NCBI RefSeq assembly: GCF_017377855.1 | Contig: NZ_JAFREP010000028.1 | Coordinates: forward strand, 1-64,000 | Direction: 5' to 3' | DNA from: Acanthopleuribacter pedis | GTDB taxonomy: Bacteria; Acidobacteriota; Holophagae; Acanthopleuribacterales; Acanthopleuribacteraceae | Length of the DNA: 64,000 nucleotides | Part shown: piece by piece, positions 40,801-48,267 of the stretch | Numbering within the stretch: position 1 is the first letter of the stretch | How the letters are laid out: each line of letters begins with the position of its first letter | Translations under genes and position numbers: made by a program | The notes under the pieces: generated by a model | What the model saw: only the letters and a program-made list of their open reading frames with translations | The model's database searches: none | Told to the model about the DNA's origin: nothing

Positions 40801-40812
40801 CTCAAATTCTAA
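37810..40812 (+). CDS. TonB-dependent receptor with carboxypeptidase-regulatory-like domain
   Basis: A 1000-aa outer-membrane protein. A signal peptide (ALRGLLIASLFVLPVFAQ) is followed by a carboxypeptidase-D-regulatory-like beta domain (about 27-110; TGSINGSVSDTNGDPLPGV). A TonB plug follows (about 115-240; VNGASSTENVFMLNGAFIN and ITKSGGNEFHG), then a long beta-barrel ending in a terminal Phe (VTIDVGLKF), as expected for BamA-dependent insertion. It is the Oar-like type abundant in Acidobacteria. The substrate is unknown; no TonB/ExbBD or SusD-like partner is adjacent. GGAGGATCT precedes the start at 37810, and the earlier in-frame ATG at 37738 is unsupported. A strong terminator follows. 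Confidence 0.95.
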   Translation: MNTRMLAALRGLLIASLFVLPVFAQQTGSINGSVSDTNGDPLPGVVINMESESLQGSRSAVTTDQGQFLMRLLPPGIYTLTATMPGMRTLKQEVRVSIGTATRPRMVMEPEGTTEVVVVVADRVFELDTTQVASNFEGDFVEKLPRARDLESVATLAPGVTVGQFNSGISVNGASSTENVFMLNGAFINVDGIRGSADNLFIEDDIQETQVITGNASAEFGFFAGGMVNSITKSGGNEFHGTFRTSLSNEDWTARDPIELRSGVEKIDKINKEFTFTFNGPIVKDRLWFAVAGRKFDTETNDQLRQGTPLSDSQAAALGLPGGQTAPGAESFVATTERQRVQLKLTGTIAEGHTVVASYLEEEVDAVNNQSFSAISFAGVDPASSFPTDLLSLNYRGIITPAFTVDANYAQRNGDLSFGQATSDRIAGTTIRHRDQASAYTNAPFGGGAVNSRNSENWNIKFSYFLNSNNLGSHDITFGGQSITEERNENNFQSASGWQMRPRWTRWENGQPIPIFEGNGNAGTSAWIIYYPVTNLSQGSDFTTTAAYINDVWTLNEHWYFNLGLRYDKNDTSAEDGQELSSTDNMSPRITVNYDLHGDGVHQFSAGYNVYSSKLNDAAQDGSTAGSPAVFAWSYDGPQTENLADIFTWIDQTFPGGIAGVENIDLNTIQNPYLFFQDYSPDTSFESLSTVPAEGGIDGQSVEEFTVGYKHKLGNRGFVKADVIVREYSDFLTDFVNQETGQTSAGIDRTVLNNSDDYERDYFGVNLSGNYRFEGNWSLGGNYAYAKAEGNIAGENSGSGAISTATTTTYPEFNHPRINPTGLLSNYSEHTVRLWTGYELNTSLGDFSFNALGSYFSGTPYGMAYSVNIAGQETAYGLPDPATLPYSNPPTTLTYNITDPDAFKWDGFTSIDLGVNYSLMLKSRYELFVQFDITNILNSDAQTAGNTTVNAIDGAPAFDLFNETPVEGVHYERGPNFGNATVGSSFQAPRSVTIDVGLKF

Positions 40813-40836
40813 TTGCAGAGTTTTGGGAATTACGAG

Positions 40837-40866
40837 AAAGGCGGACCCTCGGGTCCGCCTTTTTTG
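40837..40866 (+). terminator. Rho-independent terminator after the TonB-dependent receptor
   Basis: AAAGGCGGACCC / GGGTCCGCCTTT is a perfect 12-bp stem with a 2-base loop followed by a T-run. It may also slow the convergent GyrB-like gene. Confidence 0.92.
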
Positions 40867-40905
40867 ATTAGAAAAAGCGTTTTCTTTGCTTCCAACCGAA
40901 ACAGG

Positions 40906-41964
40906 TCACCTGCCGGCCAACAACCGGTTGAACCACGTGGGTTTCTCCGCGATCAATGTTTTTAACCTCGCGGACACCAGGTGGTCCATGACCTCCGCCA
41001 CCTCGGGACTTTTTAAGTGATCACGCGTCGGGCCACCAAAACGCGGTTCGGCCATAAAGGCATGGATGACGGCATGAACATTTTGAGTCGGGTCAAACGC
41101 CGCGGGATCGCAACCCGCGGTTTCGGCCGCTTCGCCCAATTCGCGCCGCAGGCAATCTAGAAAACCCGAGACGTGCGTGCCGTGCGCCACGGTGACCGCA
41201 TGATTGAGAAACGATAAAACCGATCCATCCCGCGGCCGCTCGCCTGGATACCATTGCCAAACACAAAACACGCGAATCCCCCGCGCTTCTCCCGCTACCG
41301 ACAAAGGTTCCCCCAAGGGCGTCAGACCTTCGGTACCCTCATCAAGGAGTTCCAACAAGCCGCGCGGGCGCCGGATCGCTTCTCCCTGAAACCTAACCTG
41401 GTAGTCGGGATAAAAGGCGGCGAGGTGGCCTAATCGCTCCTTAACATGGTCAAGTGGATAGCTAATACATCCAAAAATAGCAGGATCGGGCGAAAAGGAA
41501 ACGGTGGTGCCCCTGCCGGTGTCGGGGCCTTCGTCGATGAGATCGCCCTGGAGGTGGCCGTCCCGGCAATGAACCCGGTAGCGCGTCCCACCCCATACCG
41601 TTTGCAATTCGAATTCTTTGGACAAAAAAGAGACCGGTGCAAGCCCAAGACCGCTCGAACCGAACACCAAATGAACATGGGGGAAATGACCGTCGGCCGT
41701 GGCGGTATCTCTTATTTCGGTGATAAAAGGAATCAGTCGCGGACGGCCGTCTTCATAAAAAGGGGCGATGCCGGCGCCGTCGTCGCGAACCATGACTCGA
41801 TTATCCTCAATACGTACCTGGACGGACGTTGCCAGTCCTTGCAAGTATTGATCAAAGGCATTGCCGACCACTTCCCACAAAATCTGCAACACACCGTCGC
41901 CGTTGTCGGTATTGCCGACGTACATCCCAGGTCGCTTGCGAACAGCCTCACGATCATGTTCCAT
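40906..41964 (-). CDS. GyrB/ParE-like GHKL ATPase without TOPRIM
   Basis: A 352-aa protein matching only the N-terminal ATPase and transducer part of type II topoisomerase B subunits. RKRPGMYVG opens the domain. EVVGNAFDQY supplies the Mg-binding Asn, DDGAGIAP the adenine-binding Asp and GSSGLGLAPVSFLS the lid loop, and GTTVSF is also conserved. Near the C terminus PTRDHLKSPEV aligns with the QTKDKL transducer loop of GyrB, with Arg where the catalytic Lys usually stands. There is no TOPRIM or GyrA-binding domain, and no subunit-A gene is next to it. It is probably an ATP-driven clamp of unknown use. The start at 41964 follows GGGGAGGGG; the extension to 42042 is unsupported. Confidence 0.85.
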   Translation of the reverse strand: MEHDREAVRKRPGMYVGNTDNGDGVLQILWEVVGNAFDQYLQGLATSVQVRIEDNRVMVRDDGAGIAPFYEDGRPRLIPFITEIRDTATADGHFPHVHLVFGSSGLGLAPVSFLSKEFELQTVWGGTRYRVHCRDGHLQGDLIDEGPDTGRGTTVSFSPDPAIFGCISYPLDHVKERLGHLAAFYPDYQVRFQGEAIRRPRGLLELLDEGTEGLTPLGEPLSVAGEARGIRVFCVWQWYPGERPRDGSVLSFLNHAVTVAHGTHVSGFLDCLRRELGEAAETAGCDPAAFDPTQNVHAVIHAFMAEPRFGGPTRDHLKSPEVAEVMDHLVSARLKTLIAEKPTWFNRLLAGR

Positions 41965-42180
41965 CCCAAAACCCCTCCCCATGGTCTTTTCGAAAGGCCG
42001 CATCATCTCGGTTTCCCATGCCAACATTGGCCGCGGCGCCAAACCATACCGAATCTTAAACCCAAGCGTGCGCCCAATCGGGACTTTTCTCGCTTTTCTT
42101 ATTTGGGTTTGGCGCCCCCGCCCGCAACCGATAAAATGAGGCCGTGAAATAGAATGCTGCTTGCAACGCGAGGTCGGGTG

Positions 42181-43611
42181 ATGAAACAGAAAAGCTTGGT
42201 TTTAGGGATCTTGTTTTTGGTCGGCGCACCTCTTTTTGCCGCCGGTCGGGTCATGCCCAACTTGGAAATACAGGTGGAACCGGGCATCAAGGTCCCCGTG
42301 GAGGTCCGCTTGGCCCAGCGGCGCGGTTTTACCCTGAATTACAAAACCATCGCCGTCGGCCAAAGCGACCAACGCGGCAGGGTGTTTTTTCCATCGCAAA
42401 AATTGAAAAACGCCCGTTGGTTGGTGCTGACTTTTATCTGGCACCCGCCCGGCTTGGCCGAACGCGTCCTGGTTTACGAGATCGGCACCCGCAAAGGTGA
42501 AAAATCACCCCGCGGCCGTTTGCTGCGCACCGACAAACAGAAATCGGGTTACGTACTGGGTACCGGCCTCCCCCAGGGCGACTGCAACAACTTGTTCAGC
42601 ATCGAAGAACAGGGCAACAGCGCGGACAAAACCTGGCGCATTCGCCTCAAACCGGCGCGCAGCTACAGCGATTGCCAAGAACTCGGCGACCCCATCGACC
42701 GCTACGCGGATATCGGCAAGCGCAACATCAATAAAGGCAACCTCAACCTCTACAAATTTGACGACGACGTGCGCATGGGCAAACAGTTTTTTCAACAGCT
42801 TGAAGCCACCCCGGAAAATCCGCCGCTCCGCGACCCATATATTAATGAATACATCGAGACCATGGTGCAACGCATCGGCAAGAACTCGGACATGCCCGAT
42901 TTGGATTACACGGTAACCGTTATTGACGCCGACGTGCTCAACGCCTTCGCCGTGCCCGGCGGTTACGTGTTTGTCTACCGGGGTTTGTTGGAGGATGTGG
43001 AAACCGAGGCCGAGCTGGCCGGCGTGTTGGCCCACGAAATCGCCCATGTCACCGGACGACACGGCACCGAGGGCGTCACCTCGGCCATCGGCAAAGTCAC
43101 GCTCGGCATGATCGCCGGCCAAGTCGTCGCCGAGCAAGCCAAGGACCAGGAAGCGCTGGTACAACAAGTGGTTGCCGGTTTAATCGGTGCCGGCACCCAG
43201 TTTTGGATCGTGGGCGGCACCCGCACCCGCGAAGCCGAGGCCGATAAACTGGGCGCCCAATACGCGGCGCGGGCCGGTTACGATCCACGCGGCATCGCCA
43301 CCCTGTTCGACCGCTGGTCCAAGAAAAAAGGCAAACCGCAAACCCGCATCGATACCCTGTTCAGCGATCACCCCAGCGATGGGGAACGGGTGGCGGCGGT
43401 AACCCGCGATGTCGCTTACTTTATTCCGGTAACCGACGACATGGTGACCAGCAGCAAAGCCTTCCATGCCATGAAAAGGCGGCTCAAACAATTGCCCCCT
43501 AGCCAAGCACAGGGCCAAGCGGCGGGCAACGCCCTGTTCTCCACCTTCCAACGGGTTAACCAAGAAATTATTGGCCGAGAAATCGGCCTGCATTTTGAGC
43601 AACAGCAATAA
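42181..43611 (+). CDS. M48-family zinc metallopeptidase
   Basis: A 476-aa exported or membrane-anchored protease. A signal peptide (SLVLGILFLVGAPLFAAG) precedes a beta-rich N-terminal domain of about 170 aa. The peptidase domain follows with the zinc site HEIAHVTGRHG (near 285) and downstream EAEADKLG, which supplies the third ligand. VFVYRGLLEDVETEAELAGVLAHE is the usual lead-in and was read in two overlapping parts. The C terminus has no TPRs, unlike BepA. It probably takes part in envelope protein quality control. The start at 42181 places the signal peptide at the N terminus and has CGAGGTCGG upstream. The stop codon abuts the palindromic repeat at 43611. Confidence 0.92.
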   Translation: MKQKSLVLGILFLVGAPLFAAGRVMPNLEIQVEPGIKVPVEVRLAQRRGFTLNYKTIAVGQSDQRGRVFFPSQKLKNARWLVLTFIWHPPGLAERVLVYEIGTRKGEKSPRGRLLRTDKQKSGYVLGTGLPQGDCNNLFSIEEQGNSADKTWRIRLKPARSYSDCQELGDPIDRYADIGKRNINKGNLNLYKFDDDVRMGKQFFQQLEATPENPPLRDPYINEYIETMVQRIGKNSDMPDLDYTVTVIDADVLNAFAVPGGYVFVYRGLLEDVETEAELAGVLAHEIAHVTGRHGTEGVTSAIGKVTLGMIAGQVVAEQAKDQEALVQQVVAGLIGAGTQFWIVGGTRTREAEADKLGAQYAARAGYDPRGIATLFDRWSKKKGKPQTRIDTLFSDHPSDGERVAAVTRDVAYFIPVTDDMVTSSKAFHAMKRRLKQLPPSQAQGQAAGNALFSTFQRVNQEIIGREIGLHFEQQQ

Positions 43612-43772
43612 ACCCAAGAAGCGCGATAACGCACGGTGGTTTTGGCTAAACCTCTGGGCTACAACGGCCTGTAAAAATACTCCGTGCCGGCGGGTGCGGC
43701 TCCGCTTTTCCCAAACCATTTCACTCCAGATCTTTAGTGAAAATCCCTCACTCTTATCGCGCCTCTTAGGTT
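43611..43772. repeat. AACCTAAGA-ended palindromic repeat, full copy 2
   Basis: About 162 bp starting AACCCAAGAAGCGCG at the M48 gene stop codon and ending CGCGCCTCTTAGGTT. It is the reverse complement of the arrangement at 25279-25455, with matching blocks TTTCACTCCAGATCTTTAG and AACCTCTGGGCTACAACGG. It lies directly upstream of the two-core hybrid kinase gene, so it could affect termination or read-through. Confidence 0.7.
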
Positions 43773-43825
43773 GGAGATTGACCGGAATCCAGATAAAATA
43801 GTCGGTATTCACCCTAGGAGTATCT

Positions 43826-46306
43826 ATGTCAGCGAAGATTCTGGTTGTCGATGACGAAACCGATCTCGAGATTCTTATCTCGCAAAAATTTCGCCGCGAA
43901 ATCAGAAAAAACGAGATTGCGTTCGTTTTTGCCCATAACGGGAAAGATGCGCTTGGCAAACTCAATGAACATCCCGACATTGACGTGGTGCTGACCGACA
44001 TCAACATGCCGGAAATGGACGGCCTCTCCTTCTTGCAAAACCTGAAGGAATGGAACCGCATGGTGCAGGCAATCGTGGTTTCGGCCTACGGCGATATGGA
44101 AAACATTCGCGCCGCCATGAACCGCGGCGCCTACGACTTCCTGACCAAACCCATCGATTTCGACGATCTCAAAATCACCATTAAAAAAACGCTGGAACGG
44201 GTGGAAGAACTCAAATCGATGGAGCGAGTTCAGGAAGAGAAACGGCTGGCCCAAGAGAAAGCGCTGGATCAAGAACTCAAGGCCCAAGAAGCGCAACGCC
44301 GCCTGATTGAACAATTACGCAAACAAGACAAATTAAAAGACGAATTCCTGGCCAATACCTCCCACGAATTACGCACACCGCTCAACGGGATTATCGGGAT
44401 CGTCGAATCGCTCTTCGACGGCGCCGCGGGTGAACTTAACGCCACCCTCAAGCACAACCTCAATATGGTGATTGGCAGCGGTCGCCGCCTCGCCGCCTTG
44501 GTCGACGACATTCTCGATTTCTCCAAAACCAAATCCGGCGGCGTCCAACTCCAGCGCTCGGCGGTCGGCCTGCATTTTGCCGTCGAGGATGTGCTCAAAA
44601 TTTCCAAACCGCTGTTGGCCGGCAAAAAAATTGACTTGGTAAACGGCATCGATCCCGCCCTCCCCATGGTTAGCGCGGATCCTAACCGCCTGGATCAGAT
44701 CCTCTACAATCTGGTGGGCAACGCGATTAAGTTCACGGAGAGCGGCACCATTACGGTCGAAGCCGCCGTCGAGAACGAACACATGAAAATCAGCGTGCGC
44801 GATACCGGCATCGGTATCCCCGAGGAGAAATTCGAGGACATCTTTAAAATGTTCGAACAGGTCGAGGTTTCCTCAACGCGCTCCGCGGGCGGGACCGGCC
44901 TGGGCCTCTCGATCACCAAAAACCTGGTTGAACTCCACGGCGGCACCATCAAGGTACAGGCCGAGGTCGGCCAAGGTTCCACCTTCACCTTCACACTCCC
45001 ACTCAGCACGAGCGGCGAACCCGTCAGTAACCCGGAACGCGTGGTACGCATTAAACCGGTTTCCATTGCCGACGAATCCCTCGATTTCGCCAACATGGCC
45101 CTACAAGCCTTCACCGAGCGGGAATCGCGCATTCTCTGCGTGGACGATGAACCGGTCAACCAACAGGTTTTGGCCAACCACCTCACCCTACGCAACTACG
45201 AAGTGGTGCAAGCCATGAACGGGATCGACGCCTTGCGGCGCATTGAGGACGGCGAACATTTCGATTTGGTGATCCTCGACGTCATGATGCCGGGCATGTC
45301 CGGTTACGAGGTGGCCACCCGCATCCGCGACCAATACAATTTGGTCGAACTGCCGATCCTGATGCTCACCGCCAAAAACCAATCGGTCGACATGGTGAAG
45401 GGTTTTGAATGCGGCGTGAACGATTACCTCAGCAAACCCTTTGATCGCCGTGAGTTACTCGCTCGCGTCGATACCTTCCTGGCCCTCAAGCAGGCGATGG
45501 AACAGTATCGCGTCAAGCAAAATGAACTGGCCGATTTGGAAGAACGTCACGAGGAAGTAACCAAGTCGGAAGAAGCGGCCCAGCGTGCCGTTCGCAACAA
45601 AACCGATTTCTTGGCGATCATGAGCCACGAGTTGCGCACGCCGCTCAACGCCATCATCGGCTACAGTGAGATCTTGCACGAGGACTTGGAAAGCGATGAT
45701 TTGAGTGGGTTCATACCCGACGTGGTCAAAATCCAATCCTCGGCCAAGCAGTTGTTGGGTTTGATCAACAACCTGCTCGACCTCACCAAAATCGAACGCG
45801 GCAAAATGGAGCTCTACGTCGAGCAATACAAACTGGCCTCGCTTATCGAGGAAGTGCGCACCACGGTGCGGCCGTTGGTCAGCAAAAACGGCAACAAACT
45901 CGATGTAGAACTGGGCCCCAACCTGTGCATGGTCATCGGCGACCTCACCAAAACCCGCCAAATCCTGCTCAACCTGCTCGGCAACGCCTGCAAGTTCACC
46001 CGTCGCGGTGCCATCACGCTGATCGCACAATGCGACAATGTCGATTGGATCACCTTGGCGGTGCGCGATACCGGCATCGGCATGACCGGCCAACAGATGG
46101 ACCGCCTGTTCCAACCTTTTTCCCAGGGCGACGCCTCTACTTCCAAACACTACGGCGGCACGGGCCTCGGTTTGGTGATCACCAAAAAAATCACCGAAAT
46201 GATGGGCGGCGAAATCTCGGTCACCAGCAAACTCGGCGAAGGCAGCACCTTCAAAGTCCGTCTCCCCAAAAGAGTAGAGCCCCCCCCACCCGACGACGAG
46301 GGGTAA
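43826..46306 (+). CDS. Soluble hybrid with two histidine-kinase cores and two receivers
   Basis: An 826-aa cytoplasmic protein with the order REC (Asp58 in LTDINMPEMDG), coiled coil (about 120-175), HisKA with SHELRTPLNG (His near 180), HATPase (DTGIGIP, GTGLGLSITK), REC (ILDVMMPGMSG, Asp near 484), coiled coil, HisKA with SHELRTPLN (His near 600) and HATPase (DTGIGMT, GTGLGLVITKK). There is no membrane segment or sensor domain, so it must be driven by another kinase through its N-terminal receiver. All four modules keep their phosphorylation and ATP-binding residues. The start follows CTAGGAGTATCT. It could serve as a signal-integration node for the propeller kinases encoded nearby, which is inference from proximity. 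Confidence 0.93.
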   Translation: MSAKILVVDDETDLEILISQKFRREIRKNEIAFVFAHNGKDALGKLNEHPDIDVVLTDINMPEMDGLSFLQNLKEWNRMVQAIVVSAYGDMENIRAAMNRGAYDFLTKPIDFDDLKITIKKTLERVEELKSMERVQEEKRLAQEKALDQELKAQEAQRRLIEQLRKQDKLKDEFLANTSHELRTPLNGIIGIVESLFDGAAGELNATLKHNLNMVIGSGRRLAALVDDILDFSKTKSGGVQLQRSAVGLHFAVEDVLKISKPLLAGKKIDLVNGIDPALPMVSADPNRLDQILYNLVGNAIKFTESGTITVEAAVENEHMKISVRDTGIGIPEEKFEDIFKMFEQVEVSSTRSAGGTGLGLSITKNLVELHGGTIKVQAEVGQGSTFTFTLPLSTSGEPVSNPERVVRIKPVSIADESLDFANMALQAFTERESRILCVDDEPVNQQVLANHLTLRNYEVVQAMNGIDALRRIEDGEHFDLVILDVMMPGMSGYEVATRIRDQYNLVELPILMLTAKNQSVDMVKGFECGVNDYLSKPFDRRELLARVDTFLALKQAMEQYRVKQNELADLEERHEEVTKSEEAAQRAVRNKTDFLAIMSHELRTPLNAIIGYSEILHEDLESDDLSGFIPDVVKIQSSAKQLLGLINNLLDLTKIERGKMELYVEQYKLASLIEEVRTTVRPLVSKNGNKLDVELGPNLCMVIGDLTKTRQILLNLLGNACKFTRRGAITLIAQCDNVDWITLAVRDTGIGMTGQQMDRLFQPFSQGDASTSKHYGGTGLGLVITKKITEMMGGEISVTSKLGEGSTFKVRLPKRVEPPPPDDEG

Positions 46307-46336
46307 AAAGGGTTCCAGGTTTCGTTCCCGCGTTCT

Positions 46337-46572
46337 TGGGTGAACGGGCCGGTGGTTTTACCGTGGTCACCCCCCAAGTCGCCAAGGATTGTTTCAGCGT
46401 TTCGCCAAAAACCTCAGCCCGGTCGTGAATGAGGTACGATCCCTCTTTCAGAAACCCGGGTCTTCATCAGTTTCATTGCGGGCGATCTGAACCAGCCACG
46501 CTTGCGTCGGCTCATCCACGATGCCGGCGACACGTATCCGTCTGGAGGCCAAATGCATCATCACCAGGTCCT
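46337..46572 (-). pseudogene. Degenerate internal fragment of an integrase-type transposase
   Basis: Nucleotide similarity to the transposase gene at 60877-61950 is evident over its region 61130-61365 (transposase residues about 197-273). Shared blocks include GATCTGAACCAGCCACGC and GGTACGATCCCTCTTT. A one-base deletion (ACCCGGGTC against ACCCGTGGTC) breaks the frame, and similarity ends abruptly on both sides. Confidence 0.8.
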
Positions 46573-46666
46573 GCTAAAGGGACCCGACGACACCAGCGCC
46601 CAAAGTTTTTACACCCATTACCATCCGCGCATGAATCGTTTTGGGTACCTACACGGCGCAAGCTGA
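46560..46666 (+). pseudogene. RHS-repeat gene fragment
   Basis: The frame reads HQVLLKGPDDTSAQSFYTHY and matches HQMLLQAPDGTTAQSFYNHY in the large RHS gene (DNA around 56595-56651). It has no start and stops at 46664-46666. It adjoins the transposase fragment and precedes the full RHS gene, so it is debris from an older RHS copy or rearrangement. Confidence 0.65.
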
Positions 46667-46827
46667 TTTTGTAAAAGTGACCATCTCGATCACCGGATTA
46701 TCTTTAAAATTACGCGGGTAGTTGTAATCGTCCGTGTAGGTTGGCAGGAACCAGCATGCCGTTGATTTGATCAATCATGCATTTTTGGTTACCGGGCTTC
46801 GTTGGAAAACCGCCGATGCTCTAGACG

Positions 46828-48234
46828 ATGCATTCCTTTATATGTGGGTGTGTTGTTATGGTTCGGTTTTGCTTTGCCTGGGTTTCGCTGTGCCTTGTTT
46901 TGTTATTCGCGCAGGCGGCGCCCACCGTGGTGCTTGAGCCTTCTCCCGCTTACACGCGCGATTCCGATGTCACCATCGCCGGGTCCGTCACACCCGCCGA
47001 CAGCACCCTCACCCTCGGCGCCGTTACCGTGACCGTGCATCCCGACGGCTCTTTTTCGCAAAACCTCCCACTCCGCGACGGCGTCAACAACTTCTTTCTC
47101 ACCGCGCGCCAACCAAATCCACCGCCCTTTCAGCGTACCGTCGCCGTCGTCCGCGATACCGAACCGCCCCGCTTGACCCTGACCCAACCCGCCCGCCCGC
47201 TTTTTGTCAACCGCACCCCCGTCGTGCTCGCCGGTCGCGTCGCCGACAACCTCGATGCCCAACTCACCTTGACCCGCGCCGGCAACCCCGTTCCCCTCGT
47301 CGACGGGCGCTTCGAAGAAACCGGGATCAGCCTGGAGCCGGGCGACAATACCTTTACCTATGTGGTTTCCGACCGTGCCGGCAACGTCGCCGAGGAAACC
47401 CTGACCCTCTCCTTTAACCAACAACCCCCGCAACCCACCATTACCGCGGCCAACCACCTCGCCCACGGCGACAGCTTCAACTTCCAGGTTACCTTTCCCG
47501 AACCCGAACACATCAAGCATTACCAGGTCCACCTCAACCAAACCCCCTTGCACGGTGCTGAAAACGGGGCGCCGTTCCAGCATCAACAGGTTGCCGACGG
47601 CGATACGGCGTCCTGGCGGATCGCCGTTCAGGCCGAGGACCTTTGGGGCAACCACGCCCGTGCCGAGCACCTTGTGCAGGTCGCTTTTCCCGCTTTTGGG
47701 TACGGCACCCTTTTGGATGATCGCGACAGCCGTCCCCTCGCCGGCGTCGCCCTGCGCGTCAGCAGCCCCTTGCAAAGCCAAGACCTCGTCAGCGGTCCCG
47801 ACGGCGACTACCCATTCAACCTGACCGGTTCGCCCGTTCTGCTGGAGATTACCGACCCCCGTTACGTCACCGCCCGCCGCCGCATGGACACCCCCGCGGG
47901 CGGGGGTCGCCGCTTCAGCGATTGGCGCCTCACCCCGCGCGGTCCGCCCCAATCGCTGTCCGTGCCCTTTGAAACCGACATGTTGGACCTGCGCCTCAGT
48001 GGTTTTGCCGGTACGCCGCGCGTCTCGCCCTTCTCCCAACAGGCGCTCCCCGCCCCACTCGCGCTCGGCTGGACCCCGCTCGCCGGCTTTGAACTCGCCG
48101 AGGTCACCGGACCTGGCCGCATCGAGGCCGCCTTCCGCCGCCTACCCTATGCCGTTCCCGCCGGCGCCACCCTTTACCTGTTCCGTGCCGAGGCCGTCGG
48201 CTGGCGCCTCGCCGCCGTTTTGAGCGGCAGCTAA
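46828..48234 (+). CDS. RHS giant protein, N-terminal segment (ends at an in-frame TAA)
   Basis: A 468-codon frame starting with a signal peptide (VSLCLVLLFAQAAP), followed by bacterial Ig-like beta domains (TIAGSVTPADSTLTLG and DTEPPRLTLTQPARP) and a carboxypeptidase-regulatory-like segment near 290-340. It stops at TAA 48232-48234, yet the same reading frame continues without any break into the 3649-aa frame beginning at 48268. The residues encoded between them (SVALDTEAGAF) continue the same beta domain. It is therefore the N terminus, with export signal, of one 4,130-codon gene interrupted by a nonsense codon. The Met at 46858 is an alternative start; neither has a strong ribosome binding site. 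Confidence 0.8.
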   Translation: MHSFICGCVVMVRFCFAWVSLCLVLLFAQAAPTVVLEPSPAYTRDSDVTIAGSVTPADSTLTLGAVTVTVHPDGSFSQNLPLRDGVNNFFLTARQPNPPPFQRTVAVVRDTEPPRLTLTQPARPLFVNRTPVVLAGRVADNLDAQLTLTRAGNPVPLVDGRFEETGISLEPGDNTFTYVVSDRAGNVAEETLTLSFNQQPPQPTITAANHLAHGDSFNFQVTFPEPEHIKHYQVHLNQTPLHGAENGAPFQHQQVADGDTASWRIAVQAEDLWGNHARAEHLVQVAFPAFGYGTLLDDRDSRPLAGVALRVSSPLQSQDLVSGPDGDYPFNLTGSPVLLEITDPRYVTARRRMDTPAGGGRRFSDWRLTPRGPPQSLSVPFETDMLDLRLSGFAGTPRVSPFSQQALPAPLALGWTPLAGFELAEVTGPGRIEAAFRRLPYAVPAGATLYLFRAEAVGWRLAAVLSGS

Positions 48235-48267
48235 AGCGTCGCGCTCGACACCGAGGCCGGCGCTTTC

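Noticed and set aside
46667..46800. Minus-strand reading WFLPTYTDDYNYPRNF, with a protein-like look
   Set aside because: It is under 45 codons, has no start and matches nothing else in the window. It may be another RHS-locus scrap but cannot be supported.
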